A stretch of 64,000 bases of DNA from Saprospiraceae bacterium (lineage in GTDB: Bacteria > Bacteroidota > Bacteroidia > Chitinophagales > Saprospiraceae). Position 1 is the first letter of the stretch. Each line of letters begins with the position of its first letter. A program made the translations under genes and the position numbers. Location of the stretch: NCBI GenBank assembly GCA_016717105.1, contig JADKGF010000026.1, forward strand, positions 26,591-90,590. Reading direction: 5' to 3'. Below are positions 11,453 through 22,300 of the stretch, piece by piece. The notes beneath the pieces were generated by a model. The model ran no database searches. It had not been told where the DNA came from and saw nothing but the letters and a program-made list of their open reading frames with translations.

Positions 11453-12463
11453 CTAAAAAGCCAATCTTGGTGCTGGTGTAACGTGCTGATCTGTAAAATC
11501 TTGATTCAGGTATTTATAATATGCTGCGATACCTATCATACCAGCATTGTCAGTACAATATTCAAAAGCAGGAATAAAGGTTTTCCATTTTTTGGCTTTG
11601 CCTTCGGACTCTAATGCAGATCGCAAACCGCTATTGGCTGATACGCCACCTGCAATTCCTATATTTTTTATTCCGGTGATCGTGGACGCTCGTGTGAGTT
11701 TTTTCATCAAAATCTTCACAATGGATGATTGGATAGAAGCACAAAGATCTGCGAGATTGTCCTTGATGAAATTCGGGTTAGCAGCCATCTCCTTTTGTAG
11801 AAAATATAAAATCGAAGTTTTCAATCCGCTAAAACTAAAATTCAACTCGCCTACTTGTGGCTCCGGAAAGTCAAATATCGGCTTGCCTTCTCTGGCCAAT
11901 TTGTCGATAATCGGACCAGCGGGATATTCGAGACCTAACATCTTTCCAGCTTTATCGAATGCTTCGCCCGCCGCATCGTCAAGCGTTGTGCCTAAGACCG
12001 TCATTTCTGTATAGTCATCAACACGGACGATTTGTGTATGGCCTCCTGAGACTGTCAGGCATAGAAACGGAAACTCAGGTTTTGGTTCATCTGCAAAATG
12101 TGCAAGTATATGTGCGTGCATGTGGTGGACCTCGATCATGGGCAAATCAAGGGCCAATGCCAGTGATTTGGCCATCGAGACACCGACGATCAGGCTACCG
12201 AGTAAGCCTGGACCACGAGTAAAAGCAATAGCTGACAGTTCGCCTTTGTCTATATTTGCCGCTTTGAGTGCCGAATCTATTACTGGTATGATGTGTAGCA
12301 AATGTTGTCTGCTAGCCAATTCAGGAATGACGCCACCGTATTCGCTATGTACAGTTTGACATGCCATTTTATTGGATATTACCACACCATCACAGATCAC
12401 AGCAGCACCAGTATCATCACATGAAGACTCGATGGCGAGGATATAAATATTTTTTTTTATCAA
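11453..12463 (-). CDS. tsaD: tRNA N6-adenosine threonylcarbamoyltransferase TsaD
   Basis: TsaD transfers threonylcarbamoyl to A37 of ANN-decoding tRNAs together with TsaB and TsaE. The ASKHA fold is evident: LAIESSCDDTG at the N-terminus, the metal-binding HMHAHILAH, VSGGHTQIV, GEAFDKAGKMLGL, IAGGVSANSGLR and CTDNAGMIG near the end. The reading frame is open upstream to 12568, but family members begin just before LAIESSCDDT, so a TTG start at 12463 is preferred (336 residues). This start is not certain, since ATA or TTG are the only nearby options. It is divergent from the pilin-like gene at 12609. Confidence 0.94.
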   Translation of the reverse strand: MIKKNIYILAIESSCDDTGAAVICDGVVISNKMACQTVHSEYGGVIPELASRQHLLHIIPVIDSALKAANIDKGELSAIAFTRGPGLLGSLIVGVSMAKSLALALDLPMIEVHHMHAHILAHFADEPKPEFPFLCLTVSGGHTQIVRVDDYTEMTVLGTTLDDAAGEAFDKAGKMLGLEYPAGPIIDKLAREGKPIFDFPEPQVGELNFSFSGLKTSILYFLQKEMAANPNFIKDNLADLCASIQSSIVKILMKKLTRASTITGIKNIGIAGGVSANSGLRSALESEGKAKKWKTFIPAFEYCTDNAGMIGIAAYYKYLNQDFTDQHVTPAPRLAF

Positions 12464-12608
12464 GTTTATACCAATATTTGTAAGTGAATTCAAAAAAATA
12501 AATAATTTTGCAAACGATACGCCAAAAGTAGTATTTTGTGCATCATTAATAATATATTGAACCAACAATTTTCTATTTCATTACTCAATTATCTAAAACG
12601 AAACATTT

Positions 12609-13196
12609 ATGAGGAAGGTAATAAATCTGGTTTTGATTCTAATCACCCTGATTCTTACTTATTGGCTATACTCATCCATTCGAGAGCCTATAGCTTTTCA
12701 TGCCGAGCGCGACAAACGTAAAGATGCCGTAGTCGCTGTACTCAAAAAAATCCAGGTAGCACAAGATGTGTACAGAATGGTCACTGGTAAGTATGCTGCA
12801 AATTTTGATTCTTTATCATCCGTCCTCAACAACGGTAAAATAGAAGTGGCAAAACTCGAAGCAGACCCAACAGATCCGACCAATCAGGATAAATTCGTTA
12901 CAACAGTATCTTATACTCCAGCAAAGGATAGCTTATTTTCTATATTGAATCAGTCTATCAATGTAGATTCATTAAGATATATACCTTTCGCAGGTGGGAA
13001 AACATTTGAGATCGATGCAGACACACTTACACATCAGGGATCACTGGTCAATGTTGTAAAGGTAGGCACAAAATATAAAGAATTCATGGGTGAATTTGCT
13101 AATCCTACTTATAAAAAGTACGATAAGTTTTACGACCCTGAAAAAATGATACAATTTGGGGATATGAATTCACCAAATACTAATGGTAACTGGTAA
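12609..13196 (+). CDS. Membrane-anchored pilin-like protein of unknown function
   Basis: The 195-residue product has a short positively charged start, one hydrophobic segment (about residues 5-22), then a long amphipathic stretch with KKIQVAQDVYRMVTGKY followed by a beta-rich C-terminal part. This resembles type II pseudopilin layout, in which the hydrophobic helix continues into a long helix and the phrase TGKYA..FDSL is common. A prepilin peptidase site is not obvious. It is conserved in appearance with Bacteroidota proteins encoded just upstream of DUF3822 and rsmD, and is 8 bases from the next gene, so all three are likely co-transcribed. Confidence 0.75.
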   Translation: MRKVINLVLILITLILTYWLYSSIREPIAFHAERDKRKDAVVAVLKKIQVAQDVYRMVTGKYAANFDSLSSVLNNGKIEVAKLEADPTDPTNQDKFVTTVSYTPAKDSLFSILNQSINVDSLRYIPFAGGKTFEIDADTLTHQGSLVNVVKVGTKYKEFMGEFANPTYKKYDKFYDPEKMIQFGDMNSPNTNGNW

Positions 13197-13204
13197 ATCT
13201 CACT

Positions 13205-14002
13205 ATGTATCAAAGAGATTTTGATTATTCAAACGATATAATCGCTCACAAACTGTCTGTCGTGCTCATGGCAGACAGTTTTTTTTATAGTGTATTTGAT
13301 GTTGACGGATTGCTCATTTGTCATAAGTCATACACAGGCATCCGGTTTAGTGATGCATCATCCATCAGTCCGATTGTGTCTGATCCTGCTTTGAAGCACC
13401 GCTATGCCATGGTGTCAGTCGTTATCATGTCAGGCGATATGCACCAGGCTGATACTTACGATATGGCACTTTTTGATACTATGCCAGGTTTAGAACTAGA
13501 CATACACAAGATCGATAAATTGCCTGGGCAATCCATCTATAATTATTATGGCATCAACCCACATCAACAGCATTTGTTGGTCCATTTATTCGGCGATAAT
13601 GGCTTTACGGTGTATAGTTTTCCTTTTTTGTTGGCTGCTTATTTTGTAGGTTTGTCTCAGCCGATGATCCATATCAATCCCAATGAAAACACGATCTTCA
13701 TCTATGTGCAAAAGGATGATAAATTGCATTTGTACAATGCGATAGACTTCAAAAATGGTAATGATGTGTTGTATTTTGTAATGGCAGCAGCCAAATTTGC
13801 AGGCATAGATCCAAACGGAGACACACTCTACATCAGCGGATGGTTGGAGACCAATTCCACGCTTTATACACAGTTGGACGGATATTTCCAAAACATTCGC
13901 CTCGTACAAGACGTCTCATTCCGATTACATCCATCAGCAGCTACTTCATTTAAACCGCATTATTATTTTGTCCATTTTATCAATATCTTATGCGGATTAT
14001 AG
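13205..14002 (+). CDS. DUF3822 family protein
   Basis: This 265-residue soluble protein matches the Bacteroidota-specific DUF3822 family, which has an actin/ASKHA-like look (two beta-rich halves) and unknown function. The recognisable features are the LSVVLMADSFFYSVFD start region, the NPNENTIFIYV stretch opening the second half, and genomic position directly before rsmD, an association common in the phylum. Its end overlaps the rsmD start by 13 bases, indicating translational coupling. No catalytic residues can be named. Confidence 0.82.
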   Translation: MYQRDFDYSNDIIAHKLSVVLMADSFFYSVFDVDGLLICHKSYTGIRFSDASSISPIVSDPALKHRYAMVSVVIMSGDMHQADTYDMALFDTMPGLELDIHKIDKLPGQSIYNYYGINPHQQHLLVHLFGDNGFTVYSFPFLLAAYFVGLSQPMIHINPNENTIFIYVQKDDKLHLYNAIDFKNGNDVLYFVMAAAKFAGIDPNGDTLYISGWLETNSTLYTQLDGYFQNIRLVQDVSFRLHPSAATSFKPHYYFVHFINILCGL

Positions 14003-14526
14003 GCGGTAGATTCGGTGGGCGCCGATTTATACCACCAGCCAAAAACTGGCCTACAAGACCTACTACAGACTTTGCCAAAGAAGGTCTTTTCAATATGCTC
14101 AATAATAAAATAGATTTTGAAACTACAGCGATGCTCGATCTCTTCGGTGGCACGGGCAATCATTCCTATGAGTTCATCTCCCGAGGTTGCGATGATGTGA
14201 CCTACGTCGATAAGTTTCCGGGTTGTATAGCTTTTGTGACCAAGACAGCTAAGGACCTTAAGATAGAAGATAAAATAAGCATCGTCAAGTCGGATGTGTT
14301 TAAGTTTTTGCAACACAATGTCCGACAGTTCGATTATATATTTGCTGGGCCACCATATCCGCTACCCAATTTAAATACCATTCCTGACGAAATCTTCAAA
14401 TATAATACCTTAGCGGCTGATGGCCTTTTTGTGCTAGAACACAATCCCAACCATAATTTCAAGCAACATCCACGCTATACAGAAGAACGGAACTACGGGA
14501 CAACGATTTTTAGCTTTTTTCAATAA
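13990..14526 (+). CDS. rsmD: 16S rRNA (guanine966-N2)-methyltransferase RsmD-like
   Basis: RsmD methylates G966 of 16S rRNA using SAM. The 178-residue product starts MRIIGGRFGGRRF, shows TRPTTDFAKEGLFN (family-typical TRPTTDRVRE analogue), SAM motif I DLFGGTG (residues 50-56), and motif IV as FAGPPYPLP (118-126). In family members motif IV is DPPY or NPPY and the first residue contacts the target amino group. Here a Gly (residue 120, GGG codon) stands in that position. This could be a sequencing error or a real loss of the catalytic acid. Length and all other motifs are normal, and the DUF3822 coupling supports identity. Confidence 0.88.
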   Translation: MRIIGGRFGGRRFIPPAKNWPTRPTTDFAKEGLFNMLNNKIDFETTAMLDLFGGTGNHSYEFISRGCDDVTYVDKFPGCIAFVTKTAKDLKIEDKISIVKSDVFKFLQHNVRQFDYIFAGPPYPLPNLNTIPDEIFKYNTLAADGLFVLEHNPNHNFKQHPRYTEERNYGTTIFSFFQ

Positions 14527-14719
14527 GGTGAATAACTTTTTTTTTAAAATTAATTTAGGGAATGAAAAATGTGATGCATAGTCACACTTAGCTGATTACA
14601 ACAATAATTGGAATTTAGAATGATATATTGGACTCTTCACATTGTTTTTACATTCTTTTCTTTTGTCTATATACATGCTTTTCACATCACCTAAAACCAC
14701 CTACAATCATAAACCAGCA

Positions 14720-16007
14720 TCAAAGCGTCACCAACTGCACCAAACTAACCGAATTTTTCACCCGACTGAGGATCGTGATTTCGTATTCATCCAAGCGGAT
14801 TTTTTCGTTAACGGCTGGTATTCTACCCAATTTCATGATGATGATGCCGGCCAAAGATGTCACATCTTCGTGTCCTTCGATGGCATAAGGCAAAAATTCA
14901 TTGATATCATTTAAATTGGCTGTAGCGATGACGTCGTAAGTTTTGTCATCCTTTTTTTACCACAAATGGGATTTCGTTATCGTACTCGTCCTGAATCTCT
15001 CCTACCAATTCTTCCACTATATCTTCCATCGTAACGATACCTTCCATACCACCAAACTCATCGACTACCACGGCCATTTGTATGTGTTTTTGTTGGAATT
15101 CCTTCATAAGACTGCCTATCTTTCTAGACTGAAGCGTCAAGATGACTGGCCTTATAAGCGTTCTGATGTCCAAGGTTACTTCGGTATTTCTTTTGGCAAG
15201 CATATCTTTTATGTAGATAAGGCCGATGACATTGTCGATATTGTTTTCATAACAAGGTATCCTAGAGTAGCCATCTTCGATGATTTTGTTCAATACATTG
15301 TCATCAAAACGTTTGATATCTATAGCCGTAACTTGGTTTCTGGGCACCATGATTTGTTTTACAGTACGGTCACCAAAATCAAAGGCATTGCGTATGATTT
15401 CATAGTTGGTATTTACGATAGTACCGCTTTCATTGCTTTGTTTGATCAAATATTTCAGCTCATCAGAACTATGTACATCCGTACCATGCACGGCTTCGAT
15501 ACCAAATAATCTAAGCACTATGTTTGCAAATCCATTCAAAACATAAATAAACGGTCTGAAAACAAAGTAAAACAGATTTAAAGGATACGCAATCGCCAAG
15601 GTCGTAGATTCTGGTTTTTGGATAGCCAATGACTTGGGTGCAAGTTCACCAAATACGATGTGCAAGACCGTAATGATGGCAAATGAAACCGGTAATGCAA
15701 TATTGTGTGCCAATTCTGGTGAAATAGTCAGACCTGTGAGATCAAAAATATTGAGAATGATTTTGGAAACTACAGGCTCTCCTACCCAACCGAGTCCAAG
15801 ACTGGCCAACGTTATACCAAGCTGAGTAGCAGCCAGATACCCATCAAGGTGACTGACAATATGTGAAGACAATTGCGCTGGCTTGCTTCCTTCGTCGGCC
15901 TTGACCTTGAGCTGAGAAGCCCGTACTTTGACGATGGCGAATTCGGCAGCGACAAAAAAGCCATTTAGAAAAACCAAGCCAAGCGTAATCAAAATATCAG
16001 AAAACAT
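14720..16007 (-). CDS. CNNM/CorC-HlyC family hemolysin-like transporter (one frameshift)
   Basis: Proteins of this class are inner-membrane divalent-cation (Mg2+/Co2+) transporters or regulators. In order: a DUF21/CNNM transmembrane domain (residues 1-190) with FFVAAEFAIVKVR and GELAPKSLAIQ; a CBS pair (about 205-330) with IMVPRNQV and DGYSRIPCYE, then VVVDEFGGMEGIVTMEDI; and a C-terminal CorC_HlyC domain. The frame stops at 14946 after EIPFVVKKG. The C-terminal domain continues in another frame (DVIATANLNDINEFLP to VSLVQLVTL) to a stop at 14722. The break coincides with a run of seven T at about 14951, so a one-base error is likely. The whole product is about 429 residues, normal for the family. 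Confidence 0.9.
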
Positions 16008-16306
16008 ACCATAATTATTTGGGCAAAGATAAGATGATTTGGATTTTTACCATGTATTATTGAATTTATATTTAATATGATGTGATTTCCAAGGCGTAAT
16101 TGATGGTTTACAAAATACTGTACAACCTATTTTTTGTTAAAATAAATGTGCATTTGTCGTTTATCCCAAAATAAAAGCTTATATTTGTTTTAATTATAAA
16201 AACAGAATACGTGATGCTATGCCGACAATACGATACCTATTAAGTTTTACATTAGCGACTTTCTACAGCCACCTTTGTTGCCATTTTCAATTTCATGCTG
16301 TACGTA
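16008..16306. promoter_or_regulatory. Leader/promoter region of giant T9SS gene
   Basis: Between the divergent corC-like gene and the giant gene, a TATATTTG -7 type motif lies at 16180-16187 with TTTG at 16153-16156 (23-base spacing, longer than ideal). The block 16171-16250 recurs upstream of the next gene at 24579-24687, including the phrase GATGCTATGCCGACAATAC. The rest holds no recognisable gene. Confidence 0.45.
16171..16250 (+). repeat. Promoter-leader repeat, copy 1
   Basis: This block matches 24579-24687: CTTATATTTGTTT, then TATAAAAA, GATGCTATGCCGACAATAC and TTAAGTTTA occur in the same order in both. It carries the TATATTTG promoter motif and here only one ACAAT unit, followed by ACGAT. 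The shared leader suggests that the two downstream secreted-protein genes inherited one regulatory region by duplication. Confidence 0.75.
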
Positions 16307-19300
16307 ATGATTAGAAAACTAACATGCTTTTTCGTTTGCCTAGTTTTAATTGTTCGCATTCAATCAAATCAGTGTGCACAATGCACGCGAAATGTTACGG
16401 TAAAAAAGTTTGAAGTGTACGAAGATATTTTATCTGCAAAGATTGATTACCAAAGTAATTTTAATGTCAGCATGTACCAAACACCTTTGGCATTTGATGT
16501 TGATAATGATGGTGTAACTGAAATTATAACATCAGAAAGGGATCTTAACATTTTAAATAAATCAGTTTCCAAAAAGATTTTAGTGATAGACCCAATAAAT
16601 CAAAATATTGAATCATTAATTACCCTCCTTATTTTTATTGTGGCGTTTCACTACTATCGTTATTGCAAATGTAACTTAAATTGTGAACCAAATTACTTTT
16701 TAGCGTTGGCAGATATAGAAAAAAATCCGATAGTCTAAGAAGAAGAAAATCGTTTGTTTAAACAAAAATGGAAAAATATTATGGGTATCAAATACTAAAT
16801 ATGGAGTAAATACAACCTTAACTTACGGTAGTTCCCTAGGACTAGCAGATTTTAATCACGATAATATTCCTGAAATCTATATTTTAAATGAAATTTTTAA
16901 TGCAATGACTGGTATTAGACTTTGTGAAGGTAAAAACAATAATATTGGTATAGCAGGGTCTCATTTACTAACTGGAATTGAAGGATTTCCAATTGCACTA
17001 AATGTTGATGATGAACCATCACTAGAATTAGTTGCAGGAAGTTCAGTTTATAAGATAGATATTTTGAATCTCAATGGTGAATTTGGAAATTCAATGATGC
17101 CGTTGAACTTAACGATCAATGGCGTAGTCAATGACGGGATGATAGGATTCATTGATATAGACGGAGATGGAGTTTTAGAAATTTGCCTAAGTAGTGGTAA
17201 AACTGCCATGGAAAAAGGATTATTTATCTACAAAATTGAAAATAAAATCCCAAAGTTAATTTCTACATTTGATGCATCAAAAATAAATCAAATTTGGTAC
17301 ACTGGACCATTAATTACAAGTATAGTTAATGGTGAGAAAATGATATATACGAATATTGGAGATGAAATAATAGGATGTAATGATACTAGAAACGGAATTA
17401 TCAATATTTTACAAAACAAGAAAATTATTGATAAATCAGTATTTACAAGTTTTACTATTATTGACTTAAACCATGACGGTCTTTTAGAAATCATTCATAG
17501 AGATGAGGAGTTTTTAAGAATTTTCACTATTGAAAAAAATAACAATTTAACAGAGAATTTTAGTTTTCCATGTAAATCATTTACATACTCTGAAATGCCC
17601 ATAGTTACTGCTTTAGAAAAAAATGGAGATGCTCGCATCTGTGTTACTTGCATGGATAGTAACAATAAAGGCCGCCTCACCATCTTCGGCCCACCACCAG
17701 GCCAACGATGGGCACCGGCCCGCAAGATTTGGCACCAATACGCTTACAATCCCCTTTTTATCAACGACGATGGCACTGTACCACAGTATATGCACAATCC
17801 AGCCACCTACAAAAATGGAAAGTACAACAACTTCATGGTGCAGGAGTCACTCATCGATGAAGATGGTAATTATCCAGTAGCAGCTGCATCACTCACGGGT
17901 ACGGCGGCATGTATCGATTATGATGTCACCACGCAACAATACACGGTGGACTTTTCTGTACACAATCGGTCAGATGCATCGGCATCGGCCTTGTCGGGTC
18001 TAGCGGTATCCTTCTACAATGGCAATCCAGAAGCAGGTGGTACACTCATCGGCGTCTATCGCACGACTTCAGATCTGTCCGCAGGCAATACGCTCTCTGG
18101 CCTCTCCTACTCCTTTACGGCAAACAATCTCACCTCGCTATATATGATCGTCAATACCGACCAATATCCCATCATGGTATCAGACACCGCATCCTATGGC
18201 ATCGACGAGTGCGACTATACCGACAATGTCTTTATCCTTCCGGCTCCGCAGTTCACCCAAACCAAACAAGAAATATGCCAAGGTGATAGCTTTGATTTCT
18301 TTGGTCAGGCGCTCACGGCATCGGGTACGTATTACCATGAAATAGCAGCTATGAATGCTTGTGATAGTGTGATCGTGGCACTGGAGTTGGTGGTAAAAGT
18401 TTGTCAGGTAGAATGCGACCCTAAATGCTATGGAAAGAAGATGTTTGTTAAAGATGCAAAACCCATTGCAGTTACTAAGTTAGCTGAAAGTAGTTTTGAT
18501 GTTTCTCAATTTCAAACTCCATTGGCCTTTGATGTGGATAATGATGGATTTACAGAAATAATTACATCGTCTTTTACTTTAGATCTGAGTTATTTTGACA
18601 TTGCAAAAAATATCCAAATCTTAGATGCAAAAAGCCTTAAAATTAAATATACAATTCCAACCGCATATTACTGTGCTGGCGGTGTTTTATCTGTTGTTAT
18701 TCTAGATATTAACAAAGATTGTGTACCTGAATTTATCGTAGCTGCAATAGATGAAAATATAAATCCACCACAATTTTTTGGAAAATTGATATGCTATGAT
18801 CTCGCTGGTAACATTGTTTGGATTTCTGATAAAGAATATGGAACTGCATTCAATAATTTCAAATTTGGAGGAGCCTTGGGTGTCGCAGATTTTAATAATG
18901 ACGAAATCCCTGAAGTATATATTTATAATGAAATATTTAATGCACAAACAGGAATAAAACTTTGTTCAGGTGGCAACAATGGTGTTGGGGAGGGAAATAG
19001 CTTTGGAGGCAGAGTAGCAAACTCATTGGCTATTAATACAGATGATAACCCTTCTGATTTAGAATTAGTGGCTGGATATACTGTATATAAAGTTGATATC
19101 GAAAACACAATGGGTGAAATAGGAAACGTAATGATTCCAAATAATTTAGTTATAAATGGTAAAAACATTGAAGGGTTGACTGCATTTGCGGATTTAAATA
19201 TGGATGCCATTCCTGAAATCATTATATCGTCGAATGCTTCAAAAACTCCAAGTGGATTGTATATATACAAGTATGCAAATGGAATTTACACTTTATTATC

Positions 19301-22300
19301 AGGGCCTGAGAAGTTTTTTCCAAATGAGTTATGGGATACAGGTTTGCCAATGCTTGTAAAATTAGATGGTGCCACTCAAATTAGCTGCATCCTTAGTGCG
19401 GATGATAAAATTTTAAACATCCTCATTGAATCGGATTGGAGTTTAAATTTGAAAAGTATTATACCAGCAGTTGAAAATTCAGCAGGTATAGGATTAACTA
19501 CTTTTGACTTAGATGGGGATGGAAGCTTGGAACTAATACTTAGGGATGAGGAAGCTATAAAGATTTTCCAACATAATGAAAATAATTTCCAATTAAGTAC
19601 AAGCTTTCCTTGTATTTCTGCTACATTTGCAGAAATGCCAATTATTGTTGCACTTGAAAAAAATGGAGAAGCGAGGATTTGTGTCACATGTGCAGAAAAA
19701 TTTCTTGACCACTACGGACGCCTCACCATCTTCGGCCCACCACCAGGCCAACGATGGGCACCAGCCCGCAATATTTGGCACCAATATGCTTACAATCCAC
19801 TTTTTATCAATGACGATGGTACCGTGCCACAGTATATGCATAATCCAGCTACCTACAAAAATGGGAAGTACAACAACTTCATGGTGCAGGAGTCACTCAT
19901 CGATGAAGATGGCAATTATCCGGTAGTAGCTGCATCAATTACGGGTACGGCAGCATGTATCGATTATGATATCGCCACGCAACAATATACTGTGGACTTT
20001 TCTGTGCACAATCGGGCTGATGCATCGGCATCGGCTTTATCGGGTCTAGCGGTATCCTTCTACAATGGCAATCCCGAAGTAGGTGGTACACTCATCGGCG
20101 TCTATCGCACAGTAGCAGATCTTGCCGCAGGCAATACGCTCTCTGGGCTCACCTACACCTTTGCAGCAAACAATCTCACCTCGCTATACATGATCGTCAA
20201 TACCGACCAATACCCGATCATGGTATCCGATACCGCATCCTATGACATCGACGAGTGCGACTATACCGACAATGTATTTATCCTTCCTGCTCCGCAGTTC
20301 ACCCAAACCAAACAAGAGATATGCCAAGGTGATAGTTATGATTTCTTTGGTCAAGCACTCACAGCATCGGGTACGTATTACCATGAAATAGCAGATATGA
20401 ACGCTTGTGATAGTGTGATTGTGGCCTTGGAGTTGGTGGTAAAAGTTTGTCAGGTCGAATGCGACCCTAAATGTTACGGTAAAAAGAAGTTTGAAGTGTC
20501 CGAAGATATTTTATCTGCAAAGATTGATTACCAAAGTAATTTTAATGTCAGCATGTACCAAACACCTTTGGCATTTGATGTTGATAATGATGATGTAACT
20601 GAAATTATAACATCCGAAAGGGATCTTAGCATTTTAAATAAATCAGTTTCCAAAAAGATTTTAGTGATAGACCCTATAAATCAAAATATTGAATCATCAA
20701 TTACTACTCCTTATTTTTATTGTGGCGTTTCACTACCTATCGTAATTGCAAATGTAACTTCAAATTGTGAACCAAATTACTTTTTAGCGTTGGCAGATAT
20801 AGACGAAAATCCCGATAGTCTAAGAAGAAGAATCGTTTGTTTAAACAAAAATGGAAAAATATTATGGGTATCTAATACTAAATACGGAGTAAATACAACC
20901 TTAACTTACGGCAGTTCTCTAGGACTTGCAGATTTTAATCACGACGGTATTTCTGAAATTTATATTTTCAATGAAATATTTAACGCACAATCGGGTGTCA
21001 GACTATGTGAAGGAAAAACCAATAATATTGGTTTTGCTAGTTATTCTCCATTAACAGGAATAAGAGGTTATCCTATTGCTATTAATGTAGATGATGACTC
21101 ATCTTTAGAGTTGGTCGCTGGTAGTTCTGTTTATAATATAAATTTACAAAACATTAATGAAGAAATTGGTAATACAATGACTTCAGTAAATTTTCAAATA
21201 GACAATATTACCAATGATGGGATTATTGCTTTTATGGATTTTGATAGTGACGGTATTTTAGAAATTTGTTTAAGTACTAATAGCACAGCTAGCAAAAAAG
21301 GAATTTTTATATACAAAATAATCAATAATACAGCAATCTTGATAGCGGAATTTGAAGGGAGCAAAATAAGTACTAATTGGTATTCAGGGCATCTAACAAC
21401 AATAAGTTCAAACGGTAAAAATATTATATATTCTGATATAGATGATAAATACTTTGGTTTAGTTAATACAAGTTTTGCAAATTTAGATTTGTTACACACT
21501 CAAATAATAATAGACGACTTAGCATTTAATGGATTTACATTATTTGATTTTAACCATGATAATCAATTAGAAATCATTTTTAGAGATAAAGAGTTTTTAA
21601 GAATTGCAACAATTGAGAAAACAGATAATATAGTTGAATTGGTAAAGATACCTTGCAAATCTTTCACACATTCAGAAATGCCTATTGTAGCAGCATTTGA
21701 AAAAAATGGAGAAGCCCGAATTTGTGTAACATGTATGGATAGTAACAATGAGGGTCGTCTCACCATCTTCGGCCCACCGCCAGGCCAACGATGGGCACCG
21801 GCCCGCAATATTTGGCATCAATACGCTTACAATCCACTTTTTATCAATGACGATGGCACCGTACCACAGTATATGCACAATCCAGCCACCTACAAAAATG
21901 GGAAGTACAACAACTTCATGGTGCAGGAGTCACTCATTGACGAAGATGGTAATTATCCAGTAGCTGCGGCATCACTTACGGGTACGGCGGCATGTATCGA
22001 TTACGACATCGCCACTCAACAATATACCGTGGACTTTTCTGTGCACAATCGGGCTGATGCATCAGCATCAGCTCTATCGGGTCTAGCGGTATCCTTCTAC
22101 AATGGCAATCCAGAAGCAGGTGGTACACTCATCGGCGTATATTACACCACTGCTGATCTTGTCGCAGGCAATACGCTCTCTGGGCTCACCTATACCTTTG
22201 CGGCAAGCAATCTCACCTCGCTATACATGATTGTCAATACCGACCAATACCCGATCATGGTATCGGACACCGCATCCTATGACATCGACGAGTGCGACTA

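Noticed and set aside
11547..12014. Plus-strand frame inside tsaD
   Set aside because: It is antisense to a clearly recognised, full-length TsaD and has no recognisable protein features.
17495..17880. Open frames on both strands within the RWAPAR modules
   Set aside because: They recur in all four modules only because the underlying DNA is nearly identical; they lack starts, context and protein-like composition.
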